Below are positions 8,423 through 16,867 of a stretch of DNA of 38,351 bases, in pieces. Under the pieces are notes generated by a model. The model saw nothing but the letters and a program-made list of their open reading frames with translations. It searched no databases and was not told the origin of the DNA. Position numbers and translations under genes: made by a program. Source of the stretch: Myroides sp. WP-1 (GTDB taxonomy: Bacteria; Bacteroidota; Bacteroidia; Flavobacteriales; Flavobacteriaceae); assembly GCF_014145635.1 (NCBI RefSeq), contig NZ_JACHTC010000025.1:1-38351 (forward strand). Direction: 5' to 3'. Every line of letters begins with the position of its first letter. Positions within the stretch are counted from its first letter, which is position 1.

Positions 8423-9964
8423 TTAGAAATTGATGTTGTACGATAAACTAACCCAGTTTTCTTTCATTTTCCAAGTAGCGTTGTCATATAGATTATTTAC
8501 TTTCATATCTAAGACACTTGTTTTGTAATCACGAGCAGAGTGGGTGTAAGCTAAATCTAATCTAGAGTTTCCGAATTCGAAGCCAATACCTGCAGAGAAG
8601 CTATTTAAATCACCTGAGTATTTAATGTTTTTGTAAGGACTTTCTTCATAGCGATATCCCGCTCTCAAGCTCACTTGTTTGATGCGATACTCCGCTCCAA
8701 TACGCAATTCACTTGCCGCTTTCATTTCAGCATCATAGAATTTATTCAATTCGCTATAGGTATGATCATTTTTAGGTCTGAATTTGGTATTGCTGTGATC
8801 TCTAATCCCGTAATCCACACTGATCAGTCCTTTTTGATCAAATACATAAGCTAAACTTCCCGTATATTTTGCTGGGGTTTGCAGTTTGTATCGATCGTAG
8901 ATATTAACAACTTGAGGATATGTGAAGTTATTCTTGTTATCATAGTTCGTTGCTTGAATCCCTTGTGTCAATTCATCGTGTAAATTGTACCAAGTAGGGG
9001 ATTCATACGAAACACCAGCTCTCAACTGATCGGTAACCTGACCAATAACCCCTAAATTGAAGGAGAATCCAGTACCATAGGTGTAGAGGTAGTTTGAAAA
9101 TTCGAGACTGCGAATCATGTCCTTCTCTAGTGTGTTGTGATTATACTCTACCGCATGAGAAGTTTGTGAATAGTCGAAAAGATGGAGATTCAAATTACCC
9201 CCTACAAAAAGACGATCACCTAATTGTGCAGAAAAGTTTCCGGAGAACTTACTGTTATAACCACTTGAACTAACGTATTTTCCTTGTGTAAAAGCATTGG
9301 TAGGACTTCCGAAGTTACGTGTGTATTCACCGTTTGCATCACCGGGATTAATTAAAAAGGCTCTATAACCTAAGTAGGTTTGTTGTCCATCAAAACCTGC
9401 GATGTCTCCCGCATCCATATAACCGTTCTCAATATTAGGATCATTGCTTAAAACAGCATGTGGAATTTGGTTTTTTGAGGCAATTTGATAAAAATACTCC
9501 CCAAGTGAATTGGTTTGTCCTGTTCCTAATACACGATAATCGTTGTACAAATTATTGCTCCCTTCATAGTTGAAACCAACAGTAAACTTCTTCATTGTAG
9601 CTGATGGATCATCAGAATTAAAAACGAAAATAGCACCAACTTGTCCAATGTCAAGACCACTATAGCTTTTAGACTCACTATTGTTCATATAGGTTGTCTT
9701 GTTGCTTTTGTTGAGGTAAGACATACTGAAAGAGGCTTGATTGTAGTTGAAAATAGCACCACCAGCAGGATTGATTTTCAATGCGGATAGATCACCTCCA
9801 ACAGCACCAAACGCTCCGCTCATTCCTCGGAATCGAGCAGTACCATTCATGTCTGATCCTGAATATCTTGAGATATCTAGCGGATTGTTTTCTTGTGCAT
9901 ATATCGTTCCTAACGTAAGGAGAGACGCCCCAAAACCAAAAATAAATTTATTTATATACATCAT
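8423..9964 (-). CDS. FadL/OmpP1-family outer-membrane transporter
   Basis: A 513-residue protein with a signal peptide (about residues 1-23, ending IYAQ) and then the FadL/TodX-like N-terminal hatch region (RFRGMSGAFGAVGGDLSA...NPAG). In this family the NPAG segment marks the plug region of long-chain fatty acid or hydrophobic-compound channels. The remainder is barrel strands ending in SLSYNINF with a terminal Phe. In Flavobacteria such proteins are often named hemin receptors, without functional proof. ATGs occur at 9964 and 9961, and either would serve. It starts 24 bases after the lipoprotein gene, so the two probably form one operon ending at 8361. Confidence 0.85.
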   Translation of the reverse strand: MMYINKFIFGFGASLLTLGTIYAQENNPLDISRYSGSDMNGTARFRGMSGAFGAVGGDLSALKINPAGGAIFNYNQASFSMSYLNKSNKTTYMNNSESKSYSGLDIGQVGAIFVFNSDDPSATMKKFTVGFNYEGSNNLYNDYRVLGTGQTNSLGEYFYQIASKNQIPHAVLSNDPNIENGYMDAGDIAGFDGQQTYLGYRAFLINPGDANGEYTRNFGSPTNAFTQGKYVSSSGYNSKFSGNFSAQLGDRLFVGGNLNLHLFDYSQTSHAVEYNHNTLEKDMIRSLEFSNYLYTYGTGFSFNLGVIGQVTDQLRAGVSYESPTWYNLHDELTQGIQATNYDNKNNFTYPQVVNIYDRYKLQTPAKYTGSLAYVFDQKGLISVDYGIRDHSNTKFRPKNDHTYSELNKFYDAEMKAASELRIGAEYRIKQVSLRAGYRYEESPYKNIKYSGDLNSFSAGIGFEFGNSRLDLAYTHSARDYKTSVLDMKVNNLYDNATWKMKENWVSLSYNINF

Positions 9965-9988
9965 GTGTTTTCAAAAAAGTTATAAAAA

Positions 9989-11026
9989 TTATCTACTGCG
10001 AGAACTGCTGCTGCTTCTGCTGCTTCCGCCTCCACCGCTATAGCTGCTTCTAGAACTTCCAGACGAGCTTGAGCGACTATAACTTCCCGATGAACTTGAG
10101 CGGCTGTAATTACTCGATGAATTAGATCGACTGTAGTTACTAGATGAGTTCGAACGGCTGTAGTTACTAGATGAGTTTCCTCTGTTGTAGTTACTTGACG
10201 AATTCGATCGACTATAGGTATTGTTCGAAGAACTTGGTCGACTACTGTTGTAGGAACCTCTGTCGTAGCTACTGCTTGAATTGCCACGAGAATAATAGCT
10301 GTTGCTTGATGTAGGTCTAGTTCCTTGACTATTTGATCTCGAATAGTAACTATTGGAATATGAGTTGGAATTTGTTCCATTCGATCTCGAATAGTAGTTC
10401 GGATTTCTTGAGCTAGTCGTATTGTAGGAAGATCGGGAGTAGCTTCCATTATAAGAAGATCTCGATCCGTTGGAATAATACGCATAACGTGGACTAGAGT
10501 AATATGGATAGTAATAACCTCCACCATAATACGGGTAGCCACCATAGTAGTGATTATGCCAAGGTCGGTAATAACCACCCCAGCCCCAGCCGAAACCAAA
10601 ACTCCAACCCCAACCACCGCCGTAGTAATACGGATCGTAGAAAGGATCATAATACCCATAACCCCAATAAGGTCTATAAGGGTTGTTATAGTAGTTAATT
10701 TGTATGCTTGTAGGTTCAGTACCCCACGAACCATAACTCACAGCTCGATTCGGTTGATTATTTAAAATACTGTCATTTACGGGTGAATTGTAGGCATTTA
10801 CATCTGTAAAATACTGCATGTTCTCATTAAGAGATGCAAAATAGTTTTCATAATAAGTACCAGAATCATTAGCCGTATAAGGATCTGTCTGTGTGCGTTG
10901 ACCATAAATACCATCTTGATTGTAAGAGGCATTGTGATATGAGCCACAGGAAATAGCGAATCCTCCTAGAAGTAAGAAAAGGCTGATTCTTCTCAGGTTT
11001 ATTGTTTTTTGAAGAATTGTAGTCAT
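9989..11026 (-). CDS. Tyr/Ser/Asn-rich repetitive lipoprotein
   Basis: A 345-residue predicted lipoprotein. A basic n-region and hydrophobic core end in a lipobox (AISC, C27). The mature part has three zones: an ordinary Asn/Tyr-containing stretch to about 110, a Tyr/Gly/Pro/Trp-rich zone (GGYYYPYY-like) to about 190, and a long Ser/Asn/Tyr/Arg tail built from imperfect 8-residue repeats such as SSNYSRSN. The tail ends in a Ser/Gly/Arg run. The tail looks disordered and basic. An in-frame TTG at 11059 would add 11 residues, but the ATG at 11026 gives a proper signal peptide. It is the first gene of a probable two-gene operon with the FadL-family gene. No catalytic domain is visible. A surface, adhesive or polyanion-binding role is a guess. 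Confidence 0.75.
   Translation of the reverse strand: MTTILQKTINLRRISLFLLLGGFAISCGSYHNASYNQDGIYGQRTQTDPYTANDSGTYYENYFASLNENMQYFTDVNAYNSPVNDSILNNQPNRAVSYGSWGTEPTSIQINYYNNPYRPYWGYGYYDPFYDPYYYGGGWGWSFGFGWGWGGYYRPWHNHYYGGYPYYGGGYYYPYYSSPRYAYYSNGSRSSYNGSYSRSSYNTTSSRNPNYYSRSNGTNSNSYSNSYYSRSNSQGTRPTSSNSYYSRGNSSSSYDRGSYNSSRPSSSNNTYSRSNSSSNYNRGNSSSNYSRSNSSSNYSRSNSSSNYSRSSSSGSYSRSSSSGSSRSSYSGGGGSSRSSSSSRSR
10071..10230. repeat. 24-bp imperfect tandem repeats inside lipoprotein gene
   Basis: The coding sequence of the Ser/Asn/Tyr/Arg tail repeats roughly every 24 bases (8 codons). The period keeps the frame, so copy-number change would lengthen or shorten the tail without breaking the gene. A second long open frame on the same strand (9961-10734) is a by-product of this composition. 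Confidence 0.7.
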
Positions 11027-11043
11027 TTTCGATGGGATTTTAA

Positions 11044-11074
11044 TTGTTGTTAAAAACAAATTTAGTTACTTTTG
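11044..11074 (+). promoter_or_regulatory. Promoter of proS
   Basis: TACTTTTG at 11067-11074 is an exact -7 element. TTG triplets at 11044-11046 and 11047-11049 give spacers of 20 and 17 bases, within the Bacteroidota range. It lies 55 bases upstream of the proS ATG, in the divergent gap with the lipoprotein gene. Confidence 0.7.
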
Positions 11075-11129
11075 TGGAATTATTATAGTTAATTAAGAGT
11101 TAAACAACTTAACTGCTAATATATTAAAA

Positions 11130-12605
11130 ATGAGCAAGAATATTACTAAGAGAAGTGAGGACTATTCGAAATGGTACAATGAGCTTGTTGTAAAAGCTGA
11201 TTTGGCCGAAAATTCGGGAGTTCGAGGATGTATGGTTATTAAGCCATATGGCTATGCGATTTGGGAGAAGATGCAAGCAGAGTTAGATAAGAAGTTCAAG
11301 GAAACTGGACATCAAAACGCGTATTTCCCCTTATTCATCCCCAAATCTTATTTTAGTAAAGAAGCAAGTCACGTGGATGGATTTGCAAAAGAATGTGCTG
11401 TTGTCACACATTATCGCTTGAAAACAGCAGAAGACGGAAAAACGATTGAAGTAGATCCAGATGCGAAGTTAGAAGAGGAGCTAATCGTTCGACCAACATC
11501 AGAAACTATTATTTGGGATACGTATAGAAAGTGGATTGAGTCTTACCGTGACTTACCTATTTTAGTCAATCAATGGGCTAATGTGGTTCGTTGGGAAATG
11601 AGAACGCGTTTATTCTTGAGAACAGCCGAGTTTTTATGGCAAGAAGGGCATACGGCGCATGCAACAAAGCAAGAAGCAATCGCAGAAGCGGAACAAATGT
11701 TAGATGTATATGCTGATTTTGCTGAAAACTTTATGGCTATTCCAGTGGTTAAAGGATTCAAAACAGAAAATGAGCGTTTTGCAGGGGCAATTGAAACTTA
11801 TTGTATTGAAGCATTAATGCAAGATGGTAAAGCACTACAAGCAGGGACATCTCACTTTTTGGGACAAAATTTCGCCAAAGCTTTTGACGTGAAGTTTACG
11901 AGTCAAGAGGGGAAACAAGAATATGTATGGGCTACTTCATGGGGGGTAAGTACACGATTAATGGGAGCATTGATCATGACACACTCAGATGACAATGGCT
12001 TGGTTTTACCACCAAATTTAGCACCTATCCAAGTGGTGATTGTTCCTATTCACAGAACGGATGAACAATTGGAAGAAATTCGCCAAGAGGTGAAAAAGGT
12101 TACAGATCAATTTAAGAAATTAAATATTTCATTTAAGTTTGACGATCGTACAACGTTTAAACCAGGATGGAAATTCAACGAGTATGAGTTAAAAGGTGTG
12201 CCATTGCGTATCGCAATTGGTCCAAAAGACTTAGAAAATGGTACATTTGAAGTAGCTCGTCGAGATACATTTACGAAAGAAATTGTTGAAAAAGACAATA
12301 TCGTTAGCTATGTACAGGATATGTTAGAAGAAATTCAAACGAATTTGTTCGACAAAGCAAAGACTTATAGAGATTCTCATATTACAGAAGCGAATTCTTT
12401 TGAGGAGTTTAAAGATTTGTTAGAAAATAAAGGAGGATTTATTTCTGCCCATTGGGATGGTACAATTGAAACAGAAGAAAAGATTAAAGACTTGACTAAA
12501 GCTACAATTCGCTGTATTCCAATTGATAGAAAAGAAGAAGATGGGGTTTGTGTGTTAACTGGGGCACCTTCTAAAGGAAGAGTCTTGTTTGCAAAAGCCT
12601 ATTAG
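11130..12605 (+). CDS. proS: Proline--tRNA ligase, archaeal/eukaryote-like type
   Basis: A 491-residue class II aminoacyl-tRNA synthetase that charges tRNA-Pro. It belongs to the shorter ProS type lacking the large bacterial editing insertion. It shows the motif 1 region ([11 protein letters not shown]), motif 2 (RPTSETIIW with the following [17 protein letters not shown]), a motif 3 area ([12 protein letters not shown]), an anticodon-binding domain from about residue 290, and the type-specific C-terminal zinc-binding-like domain ending in KAY. The ATG start sits at a good distance from the promoter at 11044-11074. tRNA-Glu genes follow directly, but these have their own promoter. This is ordinary housekeeping content. 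Confidence 0.97.
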   Translation: MSKNITKRSEDYSKWYNELVVKADLAENSGVRGCMVIKPYGYAIWEKMQAELDKKFKETGHQNAYFPLFIPKSYFSKEASHVDGFAKECAVVTHYRLKTAEDGKTIEVDPDAKLEEELIVRPTSETIIWDTYRKWIESYRDLPILVNQWANVVRWEMRTRLFLRTAEFLWQEGHTAHATKQEAIAEAEQMLDVYADFAENFMAIPVVKGFKTENERFAGAIETYCIEALMQDGKALQAGTSHFLGQNFAKAFDVKFTSQEGKQEYVWATSWGVSTRLMGALIMTHSDDNGLVLPPNLAPIQVVIVPIHRTDEQLEEIRQEVKKVTDQFKKLNISFKFDDRTTFKPGWKFNEYELKGVPLRIAIGPKDLENGTFEVARRDTFTKEIVEKDNIVSYVQDMLEEIQTNLFDKAKTYRDSHITEANSFEEFKDLLENKGGFISAHWDGTIETEEKIKDLTKATIRCIPIDRKEEDGVCVLTGAPSKGRVLFAKAY

Positions 12606-12629
12606 AAATAAAAATTTTTGTTTTTTCTC

Positions 12630-12660
12630 TTGCGGGTTTAAAAATATATTGTACTTTTGC
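12630..12660 (+). promoter_or_regulatory. Promoter of the tRNA-Glu cluster
   Basis: TTG at 12630-12632, a 19-base spacer and TACTTTTGC at 12652-12660 together form a near-ideal Bacteroidota sigma-factor promoter. The first tRNA starts 22 bases after the -7 element. It probably drives all six tRNAs and perhaps rpsT. Confidence 0.8.
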
Positions 12661-12682
12661 ATCCGCGTTAGATAAACAAAAT

Positions 12683-12754
12683 GGTCCGTTCGTCTAGGGG
12701 TTAGGACGCCAGGTTTTCATCCTGGTAACAGGGGTTCGATTCCCCTACGGACTA
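12683..12754 (+). tRNA. tRNA-Glu(UUC), copy 1 of 6
   Basis: A cloverleaf of 72 bases. The acceptor arm is GGTCCGT with ACGGACT (G1-U72 wobble), the anticodon stem is CCAGG/CCTGG with loop TTTTCAT (anticodon TTC), and the T-stem is AGGGG/CCCCT. The CCA end is not encoded. It reads GAA/GAG codons, and charged tRNA-Glu is also the usual substrate of the C5 route to heme. First of six identical copies. Confidence 0.97.
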
Positions 12755-12780
12755 CAAGTTCTTTTGAAGCTAACGCATTT

Positions 12781-12852
12781 GGTCCGTTCGTCTAGGGGTT
12801 AGGACGCCAGGTTTTCATCCTGGTAACAGGGGTTCGATTCCCCTACGGACTA
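12781..12852 (+). tRNA. tRNA-Glu(UUC), copy 2 of 6
   Basis: Identical to copy 1 over all 72 bases. The preceding 26-base spacer contains TTCTTTTGAA, a small hairpin, and ends in ACGCATTT. Confidence 0.97.
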
Positions 12853-12883
12853 CACGTTCTTTTATAGAATTATAACGCATTTT

Positions 12884-12955
12884 GGTCCGTTCGTCTAGGG
12901 GTTAGGACGCCAGGTTTTCATCCTGGTAACAGGGGTTCGATTCCCCTACGGACTA
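12884..12955 (+). tRNA. tRNA-Glu(UUC), copy 3 of 6
   Basis: Identical to copy 1. The 31-base spacer before it resembles the first spacer (GTTCTTTT near its start, ACGCATTTT at its end), which points to tandem duplication of gene plus spacer. Confidence 0.97.
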
Positions 12956-12987
12956 CAGATTCTTTTTGAGAATTAATAATGCATTTT

Positions 12988-13059
12988 GGTCCGTTCGTCT
13001 AGGGGTTAGGACGCCAGGTTTTCATCCTGGTAACAGGGGTTCGATTCCCCTACGGACTA
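12988..13059 (+). tRNA. tRNA-Glu(UUC), copy 4 of 6
   Basis: Identical to copy 1. The 32-base spacer before it has ATTCT/AGAAT (12959-12963 with 12969-12973) able to form a short hairpin, and ends in TGCATTTT. Confidence 0.97.
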
Positions 13060-13092
13060 CAAGATTCTTTCGAGAATCATAATTGATATTTT

Positions 13093-13164
13093 GGTCCGTT
13101 CGTCTAGGGGTTAGGACGCCAGGTTTTCATCCTGGTAACAGGGGTTCGATTCCCCTACGGACTA
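13093..13164 (+). tRNA. tRNA-Glu(UUC), copy 5 of 6
   Basis: Identical to copy 1. The spacer before it holds a perfect 6-bp hairpin with a TTCG tetraloop (13063-13078), the best-formed of the spacer hairpins. Confidence 0.97.
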
Positions 13165-13194
13165 CAGTTCTTTTGAATAACAATAATAAATTTT

Positions 13195-13266
13195 GGTCCG
13201 TTCGTCTAGGGGTTAGGACGCCAGGTTTTCATCCTGGTAACAGGGGTTCGATTCCCCTACGGACTA
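13195..13266 (+). tRNA. tRNA-Glu(UUC), copy 6 of 6
   Basis: Identical to copy 1. After it only 39 bases separate the tRNA from the rpsT ATG, with no terminator, so rpsT may share the transcript. Confidence 0.97.
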
Positions 13267-13305
13267 CAGAAAAAAATAGTATAGACTTAATAAAATATTT
13301 AAAAA

Positions 13306-13557
13306 ATGGCAAATCATAAGTCAGCTTTAAAAAGAATTAGAAGTAACGAAAAAAAGAGAGTATTAAACAGATATCAGCATAAAACTACACGTAACGCGAT
13401 CAAAGCTTTACGTTTGATTGAAGATCAAAAAGATGCTGCTGATAAATTACCTGTAGTTGTTGCAATGATTGATAAATTAGCTAAGAAAAATATCATTCAT
13501 GCTAACAAAGCTTCTAATTTAAAATCTAAATTGACAAAACACGTTGCTGCTTTATAA
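13306..13557 (+). CDS. rpsT: 30S ribosomal protein S20
   Basis: An 83-residue basic, helical protein of the S20 family, with the typical N-terminus MANHKSALKRIRSNEKKR. It binds 16S rRNA in the body of the small subunit. The length is normal. It lies directly after the tRNA-Glu cluster and is followed by a terminator at 13594. The gap to the last tRNA holds no clear promoter, which suggests co-transcription with the tRNAs. Confidence 0.97.
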   Translation: MANHKSALKRIRSNEKKRVLNRYQHKTTRNAIKALRLIEDQKDAADKLPVVVAMIDKLAKKNIIHANKASNLKSKLTKHVAAL

Positions 13558-13593
13558 GAAGCAATAGGTTGTGTTTATAGAAGACATACACTA

Positions 13594-13621
13594 AGCTCTC
13601 AATTCCATGAGGGCTTTTTTT
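13594..13621 (+). terminator. Terminator of the tRNA-Glu/rpsT unit
   Basis: A 7-bp stem (13594-13600 with 13609-13615, one G-T pair) followed by a seven-base T-run. It lies 36 bases after the rpsT stop. Confidence 0.8.
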
Positions 13622-13671
13622 GTTTGTACTATACATTTCAATAAATACTAATATAATTTTAAAATCCTTAT

Positions 13672-15468
13672 ATGACACAAATTAGGAACATTGCAATTAT
13701 CGCACACGTTGACCATGGTAAAACAACAATGGTGGACAAAATATTACACCACTGTCAGTTATTTCGTGAAAATGAAACTTCTGGTGAGTTGATTTTAGAC
13801 AACGAGGATATCGAAAGAGAAAGAGGAATTACGATCGTTTCAAAAAACGTTTCTGTAAGTTATAAAGGAACTAAAATTAATATTATCGATACTCCAGGTC
13901 ACGCGGATTTTGGTGGTGAAGTAGAGCGTGTATTGAATATGGCTGATGGTGTTCTTTTAATTGTAGATGCTTTTGAAGGACCAATGCCACAGACTCGATT
14001 CGTATTACAAAAAGCAATCAGCTTAGGGTTAAAACCTTGTGTAGTTGTAAACAAAGTAGATAAAGAAAACTGTACGCCAGAAGAAGTACACGAAAAAGTA
14101 TTCGACTTAATGTTCGAATTGGGTGCTGAAGAATGGCAAATGGATTTCCCAGCTGTTTATGGTTCTGCTAAAAACAACTGGATGTCTACAGATTGGAAAC
14201 AACCAACCACTACTTTAGAGCCATTGTTAGATATGGTTTTAGAACACATCCCTGCTGCTGAAGTAAGAGAAGGTACTTCACAAATGTTGATCACATCTTT
14301 AGATTACTCAACGTTTACAGGTCGTATCGCTATTGGTCGTTTACACCGCGGAATGTTAAAAGAAGGAATGAACATTTCTTTGATCAAAAGAGACGGTAAA
14401 ATCGTAAAATCTAAGATTAAAGAATTACATACTTTTGAAGGTTTAGGTCGTAAAAAAGTAACGGAAGTATATGCAGGAGATATCTGTGCGGTTGTAGGAA
14501 TCGAAGGATTTGAAATTGGTGACGTTATCGCTGATTTTGAAAACCCAGAGGCATTGCCAACAATCACAATTGATGAGCCAACAATGAGTATGTTGTTTAC
14601 AATTAACGACTCTCCTTTCTTTGGTAAAGAAGGTAAGTTTGTTACTTCTCGTCACATTAAAGACCGTTTAAATAAAGAATTAGAGAAAAACTTAGCGTTG
14701 CGTGTTAACGAAACGGATAGTGCGGATAAATTTATGGTATTCGGACGTGGTGTATTACACTTATCTGTTTTGATCGAAACAATGCGTCGTGAAGGTTATG
14801 AACTTCAAATTGGTCAACCACAAGTAATCATCAAAGAAATTGATGGCGTTAAATGTGAACCAGTAGAGGAATTGACAATCGATATCCCAGAAAATTTATC
14901 AGGTCGTGGAGTAGAATACGTGACGTTGAAAAAAGGAGAAATGCTAAGCATGGAACCTAAAGGGGATCGTATGATTATTAAATTCTTAGTACCTTCTAGA
15001 GGTATTATTGGGTTGAGAAATCAATTGTTAACTGCAACAGCTGGTGAGGCAATTATGTCACACCGTTTCTTAGAGTATCAACCATACAAAGGTGAAATCG
15101 CTGGACGTATTAATGGTTCGTTAATCTCTATGGAAAACGGAAAAGCAATTCCTTACTCTATTGATAAGTTACAAGATCGCGGTAAGTTTTTCGTAGATCC
15201 AAACGAAGATATCTATGAAGGTCAGGTAATTGGTGAAAACTCTCGTGGAGATGATATGACAGTTAACGTTACAAAAACGAAAAAGTTAACGAACGTTCGT
15301 GCATCTGGATCTGATGATAAAGCTAAAATTGTACCTGCAATTAAATTCTCTTTAGAGGAAGCTTTAGAATACATCCAAAAAGACGAGTATGTAGAGGTAA
15401 CTCCAAAATCACTTCGTTTGAGAAAAATCTTCTTAAAAGAAACAGATCGTAAGAGAAATAAAATCTAA
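13672..15468 (+). CDS. typA: Ribosome-associated GTPase TypA/BipA
   Basis: A 598-residue translational GTPase of the EF-G/LepA group that acts on the ribosome, with roles in 50S assembly and stress growth in other bacteria. The G domain shows AHVDHGKTT (G1), the RGITI switch I, DTPGHADF (G3) and NKVD (G4). These are followed by a beta-barrel domain, two EF-G-like alpha/beta domains, and the BipA-specific C-terminal domain (GRGVEYVTLKKGEM, then SRGIIGLRNQLLTAT). The length is usual. The ATG follows a 50-base AT-rich gap after the rpsT terminator. It is a separate unit with its own terminator. Confidence 0.97.
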   Translation: MTQIRNIAIIAHVDHGKTTMVDKILHHCQLFRENETSGELILDNEDIERERGITIVSKNVSVSYKGTKINIIDTPGHADFGGEVERVLNMADGVLLIVDAFEGPMPQTRFVLQKAISLGLKPCVVVNKVDKENCTPEEVHEKVFDLMFELGAEEWQMDFPAVYGSAKNNWMSTDWKQPTTTLEPLLDMVLEHIPAAEVREGTSQMLITSLDYSTFTGRIAIGRLHRGMLKEGMNISLIKRDGKIVKSKIKELHTFEGLGRKKVTEVYAGDICAVVGIEGFEIGDVIADFENPEALPTITIDEPTMSMLFTINDSPFFGKEGKFVTSRHIKDRLNKELEKNLALRVNETDSADKFMVFGRGVLHLSVLIETMRREGYELQIGQPQVIIKEIDGVKCEPVEELTIDIPENLSGRGVEYVTLKKGEMLSMEPKGDRMIIKFLVPSRGIIGLRNQLLTATAGEAIMSHRFLEYQPYKGEIAGRINGSLISMENGKAIPYSIDKLQDRGKFFVDPNEDIYEGQVIGENSRGDDMTVNVTKTKKLTNVRASGSDDKAKIVPAIKFSLEEALEYIQKDEYVEVTPKSLRLRKIFLKETDRKRNKI

Positions 15469-15490
15469 ACCTAGTTTGGTTTTTAACTAT

Positions 15491-15523
15491 AATCCAGAGG
15501 AGTAATCCTCTGGATTTTTTTTT
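15491..15523 (+). terminator. Terminator of typA
   Basis: An 11-bp perfect stem (15491-15501 with 15506-15516) with a GTAA tetraloop and a T-run to 15523. The remainder of the gap to 15809 is AT-rich, with no gene or clear promoter that I can identify. Confidence 0.9.
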
Positions 15524-15808
15524 ATACAATATATTGAACGAAGAATTTTAAATGACACCCTGTCATGTAGTAATGAAAAAGTATATAGTTGATTGTTTTA
15601 GTTTCTACTGTATTATTGGTTTTTAGCTGTTAAATATGGTATTAAATACTTTAAAAGCTTATAATGTTGTTTTTTTTACAACTAGTGTGAATGTTAATTA
15701 ATAAAAATTTAATATTCCCTCAATGCGAAGAAGCAAAAAAAAATCGTTTGTTTACAACCAAATACAAATTTTGATTTCTTGAATTGTTTATCGTATAATG
15801 CGGATTCT

Positions 15809-16750
15809 ATGAATATTTTTTATCTTGTTCAAGCACACACTAATCCACAGCAATTAAAGCGCTTAATAGACCGCTTACTTGCTCCAAATGTTCATTTTAT
15901 TATTCACATTGATTTGAAAAGTGATCTTGCACCTTTTGAATCAATCTGCGTCAATCCTCAAGTGTGTTTTATTGAGAATCGTGTAAATTGTATTTGGGGT
16001 GATTTTTCTCAAGTTCAAGCCACTTTAAACCTTATTGATGCCTTAGGACAGTATAATCCTTCTGCCTCTGACCGTGTGACTCTTATAAGTGGTCAAGATT
16101 ATCCACTGCAAACCACAAATGACATTCAATCGTTTTATCAGCAAAATCAAACTATTGATTTCATCGAAAAATTTGTTGCCAAAGAGGTACATCCTCGGGC
16201 TTATCTAAACTTTCGAGGATTTAAAGTAAATAAGAGCGACAGAAGGGGAGATTATGTGATCTTTAAAAAGCATAAAATTTCAGGTTTATACAAATCAATT
16301 TTAAAGGGATGCTTCAAGTTTTCTTATTTAAAGTATCTATTTATCCAAAAAGAACTGGATTCGTCTATTGTTTTTTATAAGGGATCTTCTTGGTGGGCGT
16401 TGCGTTATGATACACTGATGCTACTTGTAGGGTTTTACAGTGCGAATAAAGTAGAATGGCATCATTTTTTTAAGACTACTTTTTGTGCAGATGAGTATTT
16501 TTTTCAAACGCTATTAGTAGAAGTGATGAAAACTCACCCAAACATTCAAGTGAAGGATATACTAACTTTTATAGATTGGGATAGAAAAGGAGTGCCTTTG
16601 CCTGTTACTTTTTCCATTGCCGATCAGGAACAGTTAAAGCAAGCCGCTCATAAGGGATATCTTTATGCCCGAAAGTTTAATGCCCAACAAGATGAGGAAA
16701 TTCTGTCTTGGCTGGATCTAGAAAACTCGAAAAAAGAAAGTGAATACTAA
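15809..16750 (+). CDS. GT14-like beta-1,6-N-acetylglucosaminyltransferase family
   Basis: A 313-residue protein of the Branch/core-2 family (GT14). The start MNIFYLVQAHTNPQQLKRLI and the blocks HFIIHIDLKSD, WGDFSQVQATLNLIDAL, LISGQDYPLQ and FYKGSSWWALRYD are hallmarks of this family. Its eukaryotic members add beta-1,6-GlcNAc branches and its bacterial members are mostly untested. No signal peptide or membrane anchor is present, so a cytoplasmic role in building a surface glycan is likely. An in-frame TTG at 15779 adds ten poorly fitting residues, so I chose the ATG at 15809. Neighbouring genes are unrelated, and the sugar donor and acceptor cannot be inferred. Confidence 0.85.
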   Translation: MNIFYLVQAHTNPQQLKRLIDRLLAPNVHFIIHIDLKSDLAPFESICVNPQVCFIENRVNCIWGDFSQVQATLNLIDALGQYNPSASDRVTLISGQDYPLQTTNDIQSFYQQNQTIDFIEKFVAKEVHPRAYLNFRGFKVNKSDRRGDYVIFKKHKISGLYKSILKGCFKFSYLKYLFIQKELDSSIVFYKGSSWWALRYDTLMLLVGFYSANKVEWHHFFKTTFCADEYFFQTLLVEVMKTHPNIQVKDILTFIDWDRKGVPLPVTFSIADQEQLKQAAHKGYLYARKFNAQQDEEILSWLDLENSKKESEY

Positions 16751-16804
16751 GGGGTAGACTTGCGGAATAAGGGGAGAGAAGGCGAGAGATTCATGTTTTT
16801 ACCT

Positions 16805-16847
16805 TATCTTTGCGCGGTAATTCTATTTTTTTACTAGAGAGAATTAC
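16805..16847 (+). promoter_or_regulatory. -7 element and 5' leader hairpin of queE
   Basis: TATCTTTG at 16805-16812 matches the -7 consensus, though no -33 TTG sits at the right distance. Just downstream, 16817-16824 can pair with 16840-16847 (8 bp, loop containing a T-run) in what would be the very start of the mRNA. The hairpin does not resemble a preQ1 aptamer. Confidence 0.4.
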
Positions 16848-16867
16848 GATCAATTAATTAGTTTACT

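Noticed and set aside
9961..10734. 257-codon minus-strand frame overlapping the lipoprotein gene
   Set aside because: It lies in another frame of the same strand and its odd Thr/Ile/Val-rich composition is a shadow of the Ser/Tyr/Asn repeats. The lipoprotein frame has a signal peptide and lipobox.
12683..13266. CRISPR-like pattern of repeats and spacers
   Set aside because: The 72-base repeats fold as tRNA-Glu and the spacers are related to each other, so it is a tRNA array.
13083..13319. 78-codon open frame across the last two tRNA-Glu genes
   Set aside because: It reads through two perfect tRNA genes and repeats the same peptide because the tRNAs are identical. It is an artefact.
16817..16847. 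preQ1 riboswitch upstream of queE
   Set aside because: Only a simple AT-rich 8-bp hairpin is present. The compact pseudoknot-like aptamer with its conserved bases is not seen.
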